Of a stretch of DNA of 51,821 nt, positions 1-7,563 are shown in pieces. The DNA is from SW-6-46-9 sp964452185 (GTDB taxonomy: Bacteria; Patescibacteriota; Minisyncoccia; Phycocordibacterales; SW-6-46-9). Numbering within the stretch: position 1 is the first letter of the stretch; each line of letters opens with the position of its first letter. Under the pieces are notes generated by a model. That model saw only the letters and a program-made list of their open reading frames with translations. It ran no database searches and had not been told where the DNA came from. The position numbers were made by a program, and so were the translations under genes. The stretch covers positions 1 to 51,821 of the forward strand of contig CAYVKO010000003.1 in assembly GCA_964452185.1 (NCBI GenBank). The letters run 5' to 3'.

Positions 1-40
1 AAACCCCACACATTCGCTGTGGGGTTTTCTTTTATCTTAC
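1..40 (+). terminator. Rho-independent terminator of an upstream plus-strand gene
   Basis: The stem AAACCCCACA / TGTGGGGTTT encloses the loop CATTCGC and is followed by TTCTTTT. It would end a plus-strand transcript entering from outside the window. The stem is nearly symmetric and could also serve the minus-strand RND transporter that ends at 116, but the minus-strand T tract would lie beyond the window edge. Confidence 0.7.
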
Positions 41-115
41 TTTTGCAAAAACTTGTTCTGTAATAATTATATAACTTATTATATAATACTTTTTACTCCT
101 CTGACAGGTAATTTT

Positions 116-1831
116 TTAAGTTTTTACTTTGGAAAGAATAAGGGGTAACAGTAGCAAAACACTAGCAAAAGCGAATGTAATCATGACGGCTCCAAGTATT
201 CCGTAAGTTGCAAACATCGGCATCGGTGCTGTAGCTAGAATAAGAAATCCAACGGTGCTGGAGATAAAGGCAGTAAGGCTGGCACGCATGGTTGTATCAG
301 CCACCTCTAATAGAGCCTCTCGTGCATTATCCGCTTGCTTCCTTTTCTGGCGAAAGCTTTGAACGATATGGATGGCGTAGTCGATTCCGACTCCAAAGGA
401 GACTGCCGCTATCGTGACTGTGACGAAGTTTAATTTAAAACCGGCAACCCCCATTAACCCATACGTCCATAATGTTACGAATACAATTGGTGTTATCGTG
501 ATCAGGGCATACTTCAACGATCTAAATGCTCCCAATAACATTATGAGTACCAACAAAGCTGCCACCATGAAGGTTTTGGTGAGTGAGTTAGTTACTGCAT
601 TTAGGCTAGCCTCACGCGTGAATGGTGATCCGGTTACTCCATAATCATTTGCTAATTCTTTAAGAGGCTGTAAATCTTCCAGAATGGCCTTACGAGATTG
701 TGTAACTGTAGTTAGATTTCGAGTACCAGACACCTCAACAACAAGGAGTGCCGCTCGAGAATTACTGCCAGGTAGTTCAGTAGTACGCCAGCCACCTAAG
801 GGTAGTACCAGATCGTTAGAGTCAGGTATGTGTGCTAAGTATTGGTTATTTTGCAGATTGCCCATTGTCTGATCAAGCGCCTGGCGAGCTTGCTGTGTAT
901 TTAGATTGCCTGTTACAAATATTGAAGCCCGTTCGCCGCGAATACCTTCCCAGTTAGCATCACGGACGTTTAAGCTTTTAACAAAGTCAGAATCGGAGGA
1001 TATAAAATCTTGCGGCGTTACTCCGCGCTGAATGCGAAAAATCCCCAGTATGGAGACTGTTGTGGCAACTAGCAGTATTCCGACTACCAGAGCCTTATGA
1101 TTAAGCATGTTGTCTACAACTTCCTTCAGAGACCACTCGACACCACTTGATGTACTACGAGGTTTCCACTCATCCCATATTGACAAAAGTAGTGGGGCAA
1201 AAATACCCATTACAATAAAGGAAGCACACGCAGCAAATATACCGGTTAAAGCAAATGACTGTACAGCCTCAACCGGTGAGACGTAGTTTGCCCCGAAAGC
1301 GATTGCATTACTTATACCTGCCAAAAGTAACGCAATACTTACTCCCCTAACTGCGGTAGTTAAGTAACTAATACTATCGTTATCTCCAGTGTCTTTTTTG
1401 GTTTGCTTCACATGTTCATACTCGGTGGTAGCGTAAATGAAAAAGTCAATACCTATTGCCATAAAAGCAAGCGGTAGAATAACTTGTATCATTAAAGAGG
1501 TTTTAATAACACTGCCGGCCAGGACTGGAAATCCTAGTATCCATACAAATAAAGTTGCAAGCCCGCTTAGAGCCACTGCTCCCACTCTCCAGGATTTAAG
1601 CATGGCTCCAGTTAAGGCTGCTAGCGCAAGAATAAGCAACATGTTCCTGATCAAGACACCGGCGGAAAAACCTTCATCTTCAGCTTCGAGATTTAAGTCA
1701 ATCCCGATACCGAGCAGTTTTGCATTTGAGTTGTCGAGGAATAATTGATTTTGTACCTGCCTGTTGAATTTTTCTTTATTTACTATCTCGGGTGTGCTAC
1801 CTATGGTGCGTCGAAAAACACCACCGCCCAA
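116..1831 (-). CDS. RND/MMPL-family exporter, main C-terminal part (interrupted gene)
   Basis: This is the larger part of an RND-superfamily transporter of the MMPL type. These are proton-driven exporters, often of lipids or hydrophobic molecules, in the cytoplasmic membrane. Two blocks of about five transmembrane helices (residues about 62-225 and 415-570) flank an extracytoplasmic domain (about 265-410). Each block has the sterol-sensing-like pattern with charged GID motifs (AIGIDFF, GVGIDYAIH). The TTG at the 5' end is only nominal. The reading frame is continuous, nine codons further up, with the fragment at 1859-2407 and is separated from it by a single TAA. Together they would make about 763 residues, the normal length for the family. 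Either the gene is a pseudogene, the stop is read through, or the base is wrong. It is the last gene of the acyltransferase/kinase operon. Confidence 0.85.
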   Translation of the reverse strand: MGGGVFRRTIGSTPEIVNKEKFNRQVQNQLFLDNSNAKLLGIGIDLNLEAEDEGFSAGVLIRNMLLILALAALTGAMLKSWRVGAVALSGLATLFVWILGFPVLAGSVIKTSLMIQVILPLAFMAIGIDFFIYATTEYEHVKQTKKDTGDNDSISYLTTAVRGVSIALLLAGISNAIAFGANYVSPVEAVQSFALTGIFAACASFIVMGIFAPLLLSIWDEWKPRSTSSGVEWSLKEVVDNMLNHKALVVGILLVATTVSILGIFRIQRGVTPQDFISSDSDFVKSLNVRDANWEGIRGERASIFVTGNLNTQQARQALDQTMGNLQNNQYLAHIPDSNDLVLPLGGWRTTELPGSNSRAALLVVEVSGTRNLTTVTQSRKAILEDLQPLKELANDYGVTGSPFTREASLNAVTNSLTKTFMVAALLVLIMLLGAFRSLKYALITITPIVFVTLWTYGLMGVAGFKLNFVTVTIAAVSFGVGIDYAIHIVQSFRQKRKQADNAREALLEVADTTMRASLTAFISSTVGFLILATAPMPMFATYGILGAVMITFAFASVLLLLPLILSKVKT

Positions 1832-1858
1832 CTTTTCATTATCAGCTTGTACAAAAAA

Positions 1859-2407
1859 TTAAAAAGCCGGAGCGTGCCATTTACCACTTTTTTGAGTCAG
1901 CTTTTGCGAGGTTAGAAGGCGTAAATAATTTCCGTAGCGAGGGTGTGTAAGGGCTTGGTCAAGAGCAGATCGAAAAGTTGAGCTACTGGCAGTGACAAGC
2001 GACTCGTCTTGGCGCTGTAGAATTTCACTGACAGCATCAGCTAATGTGAAGAAGCCTTTATATGTAGTTTCGCCAAAATCCGGGTGACGAAAATTTACTA
2101 AATATTGATTGCCAAGATCAGAATTTCTTAATTTATTGCTTTGATTGAGAAGGTTTAATAAAACTGACTGTGTGAGGACATTTGAACCGTCAGGGCTATA
2201 GATTTCATACCGAACTGTATGTACGTCTTGAGGAAATAATTTATCGGCGCGCTGTTGTAACTGATATGCTTCACCCTGAACGTCAAGTGAGGCTTGTGGC
2301 TGTGGGGACGCAAATCCTTTATAAGCATGGTAGCCAAAGAAGATAGTAGCGAGCATTATGACACTTACAAAAACCTGTCGATATTTCTTTTTGGTCAAAA
2401 AGTTCAT
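1859..2407 (-). CDS. RND/MMPL-family exporter, N-terminal fragment
   Basis: This 182-residue fragment starts with ATG, has one transmembrane helix (residues about 11-29) and then the first part of an extracytoplasmic domain. It ends at a TAA (1861-1859) after HAPAF. Beyond the stop the same frame continues through FFVQADNEK directly into the large transporter piece, so this is the N-terminus of one split gene and not a separate protein. A lone TM1 plus periplasmic subdomain is what an RND protomer has before its TM2-6 block. It starts 38 bases after the histidine kinase stop and is probably co-transcribed with it. Function as a free protein is unlikely. Confidence 0.8.
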   Translation of the reverse strand: MNFLTKKKYRQVFVSVIMLATIFFGYHAYKGFASPQPQASLDVQGEAYQLQQRADKLFPQDVHTVRYEIYSPDGSNVLTQSVLLNLLNQSNKLRNSDLGNQYLVNFRHPDFGETTYKGFFTLADAVSEILQRQDESLVTASSSTFRSALDQALTHPRYGNYLRLLTSQKLTQKSGKWHAPAF

Positions 2408-2445
2408 AGTCTTGAGCTGGGTAAGATCAGTAAGTTAAACCACTG

Positions 2446-4074
2446 CTATTCTTTCACGGCATCTATCTCAACATGGAATGTTGACCCCTCTCCCTTTCCT
2501 GGTGAAGTAGCCCATATCTTGCCACCGTGAGCTTCTATAATCTGTTTGGCGATGTAGAGACCAAGACCAGACCCGATAACGTTCACTTCGTCTGCTTCAT
2601 CCGCTCGAGAGAACTGCTCGAAGATAGCCTCTCTGTCTTCCGGCTCAAGGCCGATTCCGGTGTCTTCCACTTCTATCTTTACTTCACCGTCACGCCGCAG
2701 AAGCTGGATGGTGATACCTCCTTCCTGTGTATACTTGATAGCATTGTCCACGAGGTTGGTTATGACTTGCTTGAACTTCCCGACGTCCACTCGTGCCGGA
2801 TACGAGTCATGCGAGTCGGTGGTAAGGTTAAGCGAGAGTCCTTCTTGCTCGACTGTGGCTTCTACTTCTTCTACCACCTCTTTTGCAATCTCTTCTATGT
2901 CCGTCTTTTTGAAATTGTAATCCATTCGCCCGTCTTCAATGCGAGATATGTTGAGAAAGTCATCAACGATGCGAGCCAGGTTTGTACTTGATTTGAGAAT
3001 ACGGCTGAGAGGTTCTTTGAGCTTTTCGGGAACTTCTCCATATGAACCGTCGTTTATCAGTGATGCATAGCCTTTAATAGACGTAAGTGGTGACCGGAAC
3101 TGGTGACTGGCAATACTCAGCATCTTTGACTTTTGTTTGTCCATAAATTTAAGTTCTTTGTTGGCTTCTTCTAAATCATCTGCTAGTTTTTGAATTTCCT
3201 TTCGTGCGTTTACTTCTTTGATAACACTTCTAATCAAGAATATTCCAGCAACACTTACAAAAAGCAGTATTGAACCACGTATTATATAGTCATTTAGTCC
3301 TTCAGAGATTAAAAACTGGATAAGAATAATAACCCACAGAACAAAAACAAATAATTCCGTAGCTATTATTTTTATGTTGAATAAGCGATGCTTAATTATA
3401 GCCAAAGTAGTAGAGAGCAGAAATGCAGTTGTAAATAACGGGCCAAAATATGAAATTGTGTAATTAGAGATAATTAGCGGAAGTATCAAACTTGATAGAG
3501 TAGCTAACAAAGTGGTTACCGCTAAGCCTATGAAGAAGTATAATATTTGTTTCCTGATTAATTTATCATCCTCTTGGAGCAACTTTTGGAATAAAAGAAA
3601 AAGGGCATATCCCACGTAAGTAAGAAAGTATAAGAGGTAGATATAAACAAGTCCTCCCCACTGGCTTATGGAAACTATCTGCTTATTTAGTAAATTATTT
3701 TGTTTTAAGCTGATATCAGCTACTACCAGGTCGGTGACTAAAGATAATAAGGCGATTCCTATTGTGGTAGCTCCCAGCAGTAATTTTTTGCCATACTTAA
3801 TTTCAACTTGTGTCTGTTTAGGAAAGACAAAAGAAAACCTCAACATGAAATACGGCATGAAGGCAGCAAAAAAGAACGATGCTCTAGCTTGAAGCAAGGC
3901 AAGATCATGAGATTGCCAATAACCCGACAAATATATACTGAGTGCCCACAGAATTACTGAGGTTATCAGTAACGCAAAATATTTTTTAATTGTACCCTTT
4001 TCTCCATTAAGCACCACTAAAGTCGCCAGAACAAAGTTGAATACAAGAGGAAAAGCGAAAATAAGTGTATACAT
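2446..4074 (-). CDS. Membrane sensor histidine kinase with 7-8 helix N-terminal sensor
   Basis: This protein autophosphorylates on histidine in response to a membrane or extracellular signal. Residues 1-285 form about eight hydrophobic helices, like the 7TM/histidine-kinase N-terminal sensor family. A coiled linker (286-315) follows, then the HisKA helix with phospho-acceptor His324 in ASHQFRSPLTS, and a HATPase domain with N box NLVDNAIKYT (Asn444), G1 DTGIG (471-475), an F box and G2 GSGLGL (501-506). All catalytic boxes look intact. No response regulator is encoded nearby, so the partner lies elsewhere. It starts three bases after the stop of the LuxI/FeeM-like acyltransferase gene and is followed by the RND exporter, which suggests it senses a product or condition linked to that acyl pathway. 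Confidence 0.93.
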   Translation of the reverse strand: MYTLIFAFPLVFNFVLATLVVLNGEKGTIKKYFALLITSVILWALSIYLSGYWQSHDLALLQARASFFFAAFMPYFMLRFSFVFPKQTQVEIKYGKKLLLGATTIGIALLSLVTDLVVADISLKQNNLLNKQIVSISQWGGLVYIYLLYFLTYVGYALFLLFQKLLQEDDKLIRKQILYFFIGLAVTTLLATLSSLILPLIISNYTISYFGPLFTTAFLLSTTLAIIKHRLFNIKIIATELFVFVLWVIILIQFLISEGLNDYIIRGSILLFVSVAGIFLIRSVIKEVNARKEIQKLADDLEEANKELKFMDKQKSKMLSIASHQFRSPLTSIKGYASLINDGSYGEVPEKLKEPLSRILKSSTNLARIVDDFLNISRIEDGRMDYNFKKTDIEEIAKEVVEEVEATVEQEGLSLNLTTDSHDSYPARVDVGKFKQVITNLVDNAIKYTQEGGITIQLLRRDGEVKIEVEDTGIGLEPEDREAIFEQFSRADEADEVNVIGSGLGLYIAKQIIEAHGGKIWATSPGKGEGSTFHVEIDAVKE

Positions 4075-4077
4075 AGG

Positions 4078-4707
4078 CTATTTGCTAGTCATTTTGTTTA
4101 GTAGATGCTCTACTTTAAATTGCAACGGCACAACCTCCACCCCTAATGACGTAGTTGGAGGACCGATCGGGGATATATCAATACCTCTTTTCTGAGCTGC
4201 CTTTAAAAGATTTTTGTCGAGAGCTGCAATAATATAATTTATATCATTATCTTGACAAAATTGTAGACATGAGCGGATGAGTTGCAAAGAAACTAAAGAA
4301 TTACGCTTATCAGGCATCACACATAATCGCGATATTTCAGCGATATGTTCTGAACTTACTTCTTCAGGTAATATTGTATCACCAAAGATGGTTACAGCTC
4401 TAAACTCCTTGGATTCAGATAAAATGAGACGAACTGTACCTATAGATTTTTTGTTTTCTTTTGCCAAAAAGTGAATTGAATTTTTATCATATTTATCGAC
4501 GTCAATAGCATCTTCTCTATCTTTATTGATTATGTTTAGTTCTTTAGCATAAACACGCCATCGAATTTTTTGACACTTTCTTATTTCAGCCTCTGAACTA
4601 GCTATCTTAATTTTAATGTTCGATTTGTTGATTTTGTATTGAAGTAAAGGAAATCGGATGAAGTTAGGAAGGTGCCAAATGATTTTTTTAAACAAGAAAT
4701 GTATCAT
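4078..4707 (-). CDS. LuxI/FeeM-like N-acyltransferase (autoinducer-synthase fold)
   Basis: This GNAT-fold protein resembles acyl-homoserine-lactone synthases and N-acyl amino acid synthases, which move an acyl chain from ACP or CoA to an amino group. Visible family marks are RWRVY (49-53, the arginine/aromatic N-terminal motif), DVDKYD (69-74, like DEFD), GTVRLI (90-95, like GxxRLL) and AEISRLCV (123-130, like WExSRFxV with Glu124 and Arg127). Length 209 is typical. The C-terminal half carries the usual acyl-CoA/ACP-binding helix region. The gene is AT- and lysine-rich compared with its acidic neighbours, suggesting acquisition. It lies 13 bases after a methyltransferase gene and 3 bases before a histidine kinase gene. 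The true acyl acceptor cannot be told; N-acyl amino acid, lactone or another lipid are all possible. Confidence 0.75.
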   Translation of the reverse strand: MIHFLFKKIIWHLPNFIRFPLLQYKINKSNIKIKIASSEAEIRKCQKIRWRVYAKELNIINKDREDAIDVDKYDKNSIHFLAKENKKSIGTVRLILSESKEFRAVTIFGDTILPEEVSSEHIAEISRLCVMPDKRNSLVSLQLIRSCLQFCQDNDINYIIAALDKNLLKAAQKRGIDISPIGPPTTSLGVEVVPLQFKVEHLLNKMTSK

Positions 4708-4720
4708 GCAATTCTATAAA

Positions 4721-5431
4721 TTATTTTGTTGCAGAAACCAGCAAACTCTGATCTTCATATACTGACTTTTCATCATGAATTTCTCTAAATCCTACTTCTT
4801 GCAATAATTCCTTTTTCTCTCCTTTCTCAAAAAAATAAAAATCTTTTTCCTTTTTGATAAGGTGATTGTAGTAAATAATTTTTATCGTTGGAGCTATTAT
4901 TTTTAATACTTTCAGTACTGTAGCAGTGAACCCCTCTTGCTTATACAACTTATGAATTCCTCCTAGATATATTTTAATTGCACTCCATCCTTTCTGCGGA
5001 TTTACCAACACTATTTTTCCTTTTGGTTTTAATATTCTGTAAAGCTCTCCAAGCGCCTTTTTGTGTTTTTGGGGTGGAATGCTGTACAACACATTTATGC
5101 ATACAATCTTATCAAAGTACTCTTTTTTAAATGGGAGACGATTCGTTAAATCGGCTTGTTTTACGTTTGCATCTGGTTGCTTGGTTTTATGCATTTTTAT
5201 ACCTGCAAGGGTAGAATCAACTCCATAAACTTCCAAGTCTTTTGTATCTCTTAATTTTTTTTCTATCTGTACCATTAAATTTCCAGTTCCAGATCCTGCA
5301 TCAAGTACTCTATCTCCAGGTTGAATATCTATTTCTTCCACGGCTTTGTTGAGCATCTCTTTATAAGGAATCAGTTCATTCAGTACGTCGTAAACTTCAA
5401 AATATTTTTTCCAGAATTTTTGATTAAGCAT
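4721..5431 (-). CDS. Class I SAM-dependent methyltransferase (UbiE-like)
   Basis: This is a Rossmann-fold methyltransferase that uses S-adenosylmethionine. Motif I is LDAGSGTGNL (43-52), motif II has the acidic residue in YGVDST, and post-motifs include FDKIVCINVLYSIP and LKPKGKIVLVNP. The substrate is unknown. Its place between a PlsC-like acyltransferase and a LuxI/FeeM-like acyltransferase suggests a lipid or an acylated small molecule. The C-terminal half is rich in Lys, Ile and Tyr and may contact membrane. Length 236 suits the family. ATG start; no Shine-Dalgarno is visible. The 80-base gap before it (5432-5511) holds no gene. Confidence 0.88.
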   Translation of the reverse strand: MLNQKFWKKYFEVYDVLNELIPYKEMLNKAVEEIDIQPGDRVLDAGSGTGNLMVQIEKKLRDTKDLEVYGVDSTLAGIKMHKTKQPDANVKQADLTNRLPFKKEYFDKIVCINVLYSIPPQKHKKALGELYRILKPKGKIVLVNPQKGWSAIKIYLGGIHKLYKQEGFTATVLKVLKIIAPTIKIIYYNHLIKKEKDFYFFEKGEKKELLQEVGFREIHDEKSVYEDQSLLVSATK

Positions 5432-5511
5432 AATTATTCTACACTTTCTTTAAGGGGGTAATTGTACAGTCTTATTTACTCACACTTTATCACGATCATT
5501 AATGGAAAATT

Positions 5512-6174
5512 CTACTTTTCTCTATATTTCCGGGCTATCTTTTTAGCTACCTTCTTGCAACTCTCGGGCTTAGAAATATTTTCATGAGAGTCGGGTAATT
5601 CATTGACTTCCACTGGCTTTTTAAAGACCACTCCCATACTGCGTCTTCGTAGTAAGAAATCAGTAAAGGTCATGCCCTTAATACCTTCAATGCGAACAGG
5701 AATTACGGGTTTTTGGGTTGTTCCAGCCAGATAACCCACTCCCCCCTTCGCTTTCTCTCCGCCAACTTTTCCTTCGGGGAAAATGAGTACGCTATGCCCA
5801 TCTTCTGCTATTTCTATCTGATTTTTGAGGGATTTTTCATAGTTTCGAAGTCCTGAATATGCTGGATATGCTCCCATGAACTTAAAGAAGTTTCCGCCAT
5901 AGAACTTCCCTCGCAATCCTTTATCTTTGTAGAATTCCTTTGTGCGAGAAACAGGAAAAATCGGCGAAAAATATGTGGTTAGCGGTATAGCAGCCGGAAG
6001 AAAGAATCCGTCAAGTTCATTTATGTGATTGCTGGCTAAAATAAAGTTACCTTCAACCTCTTTAATATTCTCTAACCCTTTAACCTCTAGACGGCAAAAG
6101 AATTTTAAAAGTGTATACACAATCGGACGCATTACTGTCTGAAATAAGTATGGCCAGATTGCGTAAAAGTTCAT
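5512..6174 (-). CDS. plsC: PlsC-family lysophospholipid (1-acylglycerol-3-phosphate) acyltransferase
   Basis: Members acylate lysophosphatidic acid or related acceptors at the inner face of the membrane. The block I motif is NHINELD (His50-x4-Asp55), block III is FPEGKVG (132-138, acyl-acceptor site) and block IV is VIPVRIEG. Residues about 8-25 form the usual N-terminal membrane helix. At 220 residues it has normal length. It is the first gene of the minus-strand operon 116-6174 and is preceded by a good sigma70-type promoter at 6223-6250. Few CPR bacteria make fatty acids, so the acyl donor may be scavenged. Whether it serves bulk lipid remodelling or a dedicated product is open. Confidence 0.88.
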   Translation of the reverse strand: MNFYAIWPYLFQTVMRPIVYTLLKFFCRLEVKGLENIKEVEGNFILASNHINELDGFFLPAAIPLTTYFSPIFPVSRTKEFYKDKGLRGKFYGGNFFKFMGAYPAYSGLRNYEKSLKNQIEIAEDGHSVLIFPEGKVGGEKAKGGVGYLAGTTQKPVIPVRIEGIKGMTFTDFLLRRRSMGVVFKKPVEVNELPDSHENISKPESCKKVAKKIARKYREK

Positions 6175-6222
6175 ATAAAAATAGGATTACTACTAATATC
6201 ACTACCTTCTGCTAGTATGTAA

Positions 6223-6250
6223 ACAGTACATTACAAATTTATATTGTCAA
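6223..6250 (-). promoter_or_regulatory. Sigma70-type promoter of the acyl-lipid operon
   Basis: On the minus strand TTGACA (6250-6245) is followed after 16 bases by TACTGT (6228-6223). Transcription would start near 6216, giving a leader of about 42 bases before the PlsC start. Confidence 0.6.
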
Positions 6251-6309
6251 CTATGCCTTCAAGCGCCTCATAAAGCACCATTTTTATTATAACCCCTTTA
6301 GGAATGTGG

Positions 6310-6353
6310 TATTTAAATAATAAAATTCCGCAACTTGCTTAGTTGCAGAATTT
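6310..6353 (-). terminator. Terminator after dnaJ
   Basis: On the minus strand AAATTCTGCAAC / GTTGCGGAATTT pair (6353-6342 with 6334-6323) around a seven-base loop, followed by TTATTATTT. It closes the long ribosomal-chaperone transcription unit. Confidence 0.85.
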
Positions 6354-6380
6354 AACTATAACAAATTTACTTTTAAATCT

Positions 6381-7469
6381 TTACATACCTTCCTCTTGCA
6401 GCTCTTCTAGGAGTTCTATTTGTTTCTTATTAAGGTTTTCGGGGATATCGATATTTATCTTTACAAGCAGGTCTCCGCGGTTGCCGCGCCTGTCGGGGAT
6501 ACCGCGCTCTTCTACTCGCAGTTGCTCGCCGTCAGTAATGCCGGCTGGTATCTTTAGAGTGATCTTGGAGCCGTCAAGGGTTTCTAAAGTTCGCTCGCTG
6601 CCTAATGCTGCTTCGGACATCTTGATATCGAGGTTTCTGATTAGGTCACTCCCACTCTTTTCAAACTTCTCATTGCCAGAAACATGCAGCTTCACATATA
6701 AATCACCGGCCGCTCCACCCGGTGCCTTTTGCCCTTTGTTGGGGACGCGTACCATTTCTCCGTCCGATACGCCGGCCGGTATCTTTATCTCAATCGTTTC
6801 GGATTCATTGGCTACTCCGCTACCGCCACAGCGTGAGCACGGGTTCTCGGGGATTTCTCCGGTACCGAAGCACTTCTTGCAGACTTGTTGGGTCTTAACG
6901 CGGCCTAGCATCGTCTGTTGGATACTTTCGACCTGTCCGGCACCGTCACACCGTGGACACTCTTTTAGATCGCCGTCAGTGGTTCGCTCTCCGTTACACT
7001 TAGAGCATTCAGTCTTTCGGCTTAATGAAATCTCTTTTTCGACTCCGAAAACAGACTCCTTGAAAGTTAATTCAGCATCAACCTGGACGTCCTTGCCTGT
7101 CTGTTGCTTTTTTTGTTTTGTTCTACCTGCTCCTCCGCCAAAGACTTGAGAGAATATATCGCCCATGTCGAAACCTTGGGCGCCGCCAAAGCCACCGCCT
7201 CGAGCACCGCCAAACTGCGAGAAGCCTTCAAAACCTCCTCGACCGCCTGTGCCAGCTTGGTCGTACTGCGCACCAAACTTGTCATACTTGGCGCGTTTTT
7301 CTTTGTCTGATAGAACACTGTACGCTTCACTTATCTTCTTGAACTTCTCTTCGTCCCCATCCGATTTGTCCGGATGGTGTTCGTGAGCCTTCTTGCGATA
7401 GGCTTTTTTTATTTCTTCCTGGCTGGCATCTTTATCTACGCCAAGAATGCTGTAGTAGTCTGTTGACAT
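6381..7469 (-). CDS. dnaJ: Chaperone DnaJ (Hsp40)
   Basis: DnaJ stimulates the ATPase of DnaK and delivers unfolded clients. The J domain (1-70) holds HPD at 32-34. A Gly/Phe-rich segment (about 72-120) follows, then the zinc domain with four CxxC pairs (CSKC, CPRC, CKKC, CSRC; about 155-220) and the two C-terminal substrate-binding folds. The first zinc motif is CSKCNGER and lacks the usual last glycine; the other three keep CxxCxGxG-like form. The 362-residue length is normal. It lies 94 bases downstream of dnaK and before a strong terminator. Confidence 0.98.
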   Translation of the reverse strand: MSTDYYSILGVDKDASQEEIKKAYRKKAHEHHPDKSDGDEEKFKKISEAYSVLSDKEKRAKYDKFGAQYDQAGTGGRGGFEGFSQFGGARGGGFGGAQGFDMGDIFSQVFGGGAGRTKQKKQQTGKDVQVDAELTFKESVFGVEKEISLSRKTECSKCNGERTTDGDLKECPRCDGAGQVESIQQTMLGRVKTQQVCKKCFGTGEIPENPCSRCGGSGVANESETIEIKIPAGVSDGEMVRVPNKGQKAPGGAAGDLYVKLHVSGNEKFEKSGSDLIRNLDIKMSEAALGSERTLETLDGSKITLKIPAGITDGEQLRVEERGIPDRRGNRGDLLVKINIDIPENLNKKQIELLEELQEEGM

Positions 7470-7563
7470 AAGGGTCTAGTGCGGGTTACAAGCTAGAAGT
7501 TTAACTTCCTGCGAAGCTTGTGAATGTGCGGAGTTTTGGATTGTTCAAAGATAGCCAGACTTT

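Noticed and set aside
67..86. AT-rich repeat TTATATAA ... TTATATAA downstream of the RND gene
   Set aside because: Self-complementary AT tracts of this length are expected in such composition, and no stable hairpin or gene relation is evident.
4078..4707. Naming the acyltransferase a true homoserine-lactone synthase
   Set aside because: The motif set fits LuxI and FeeM relatives alike, and no LuxR-type receptor is present; only the broader family is supported.
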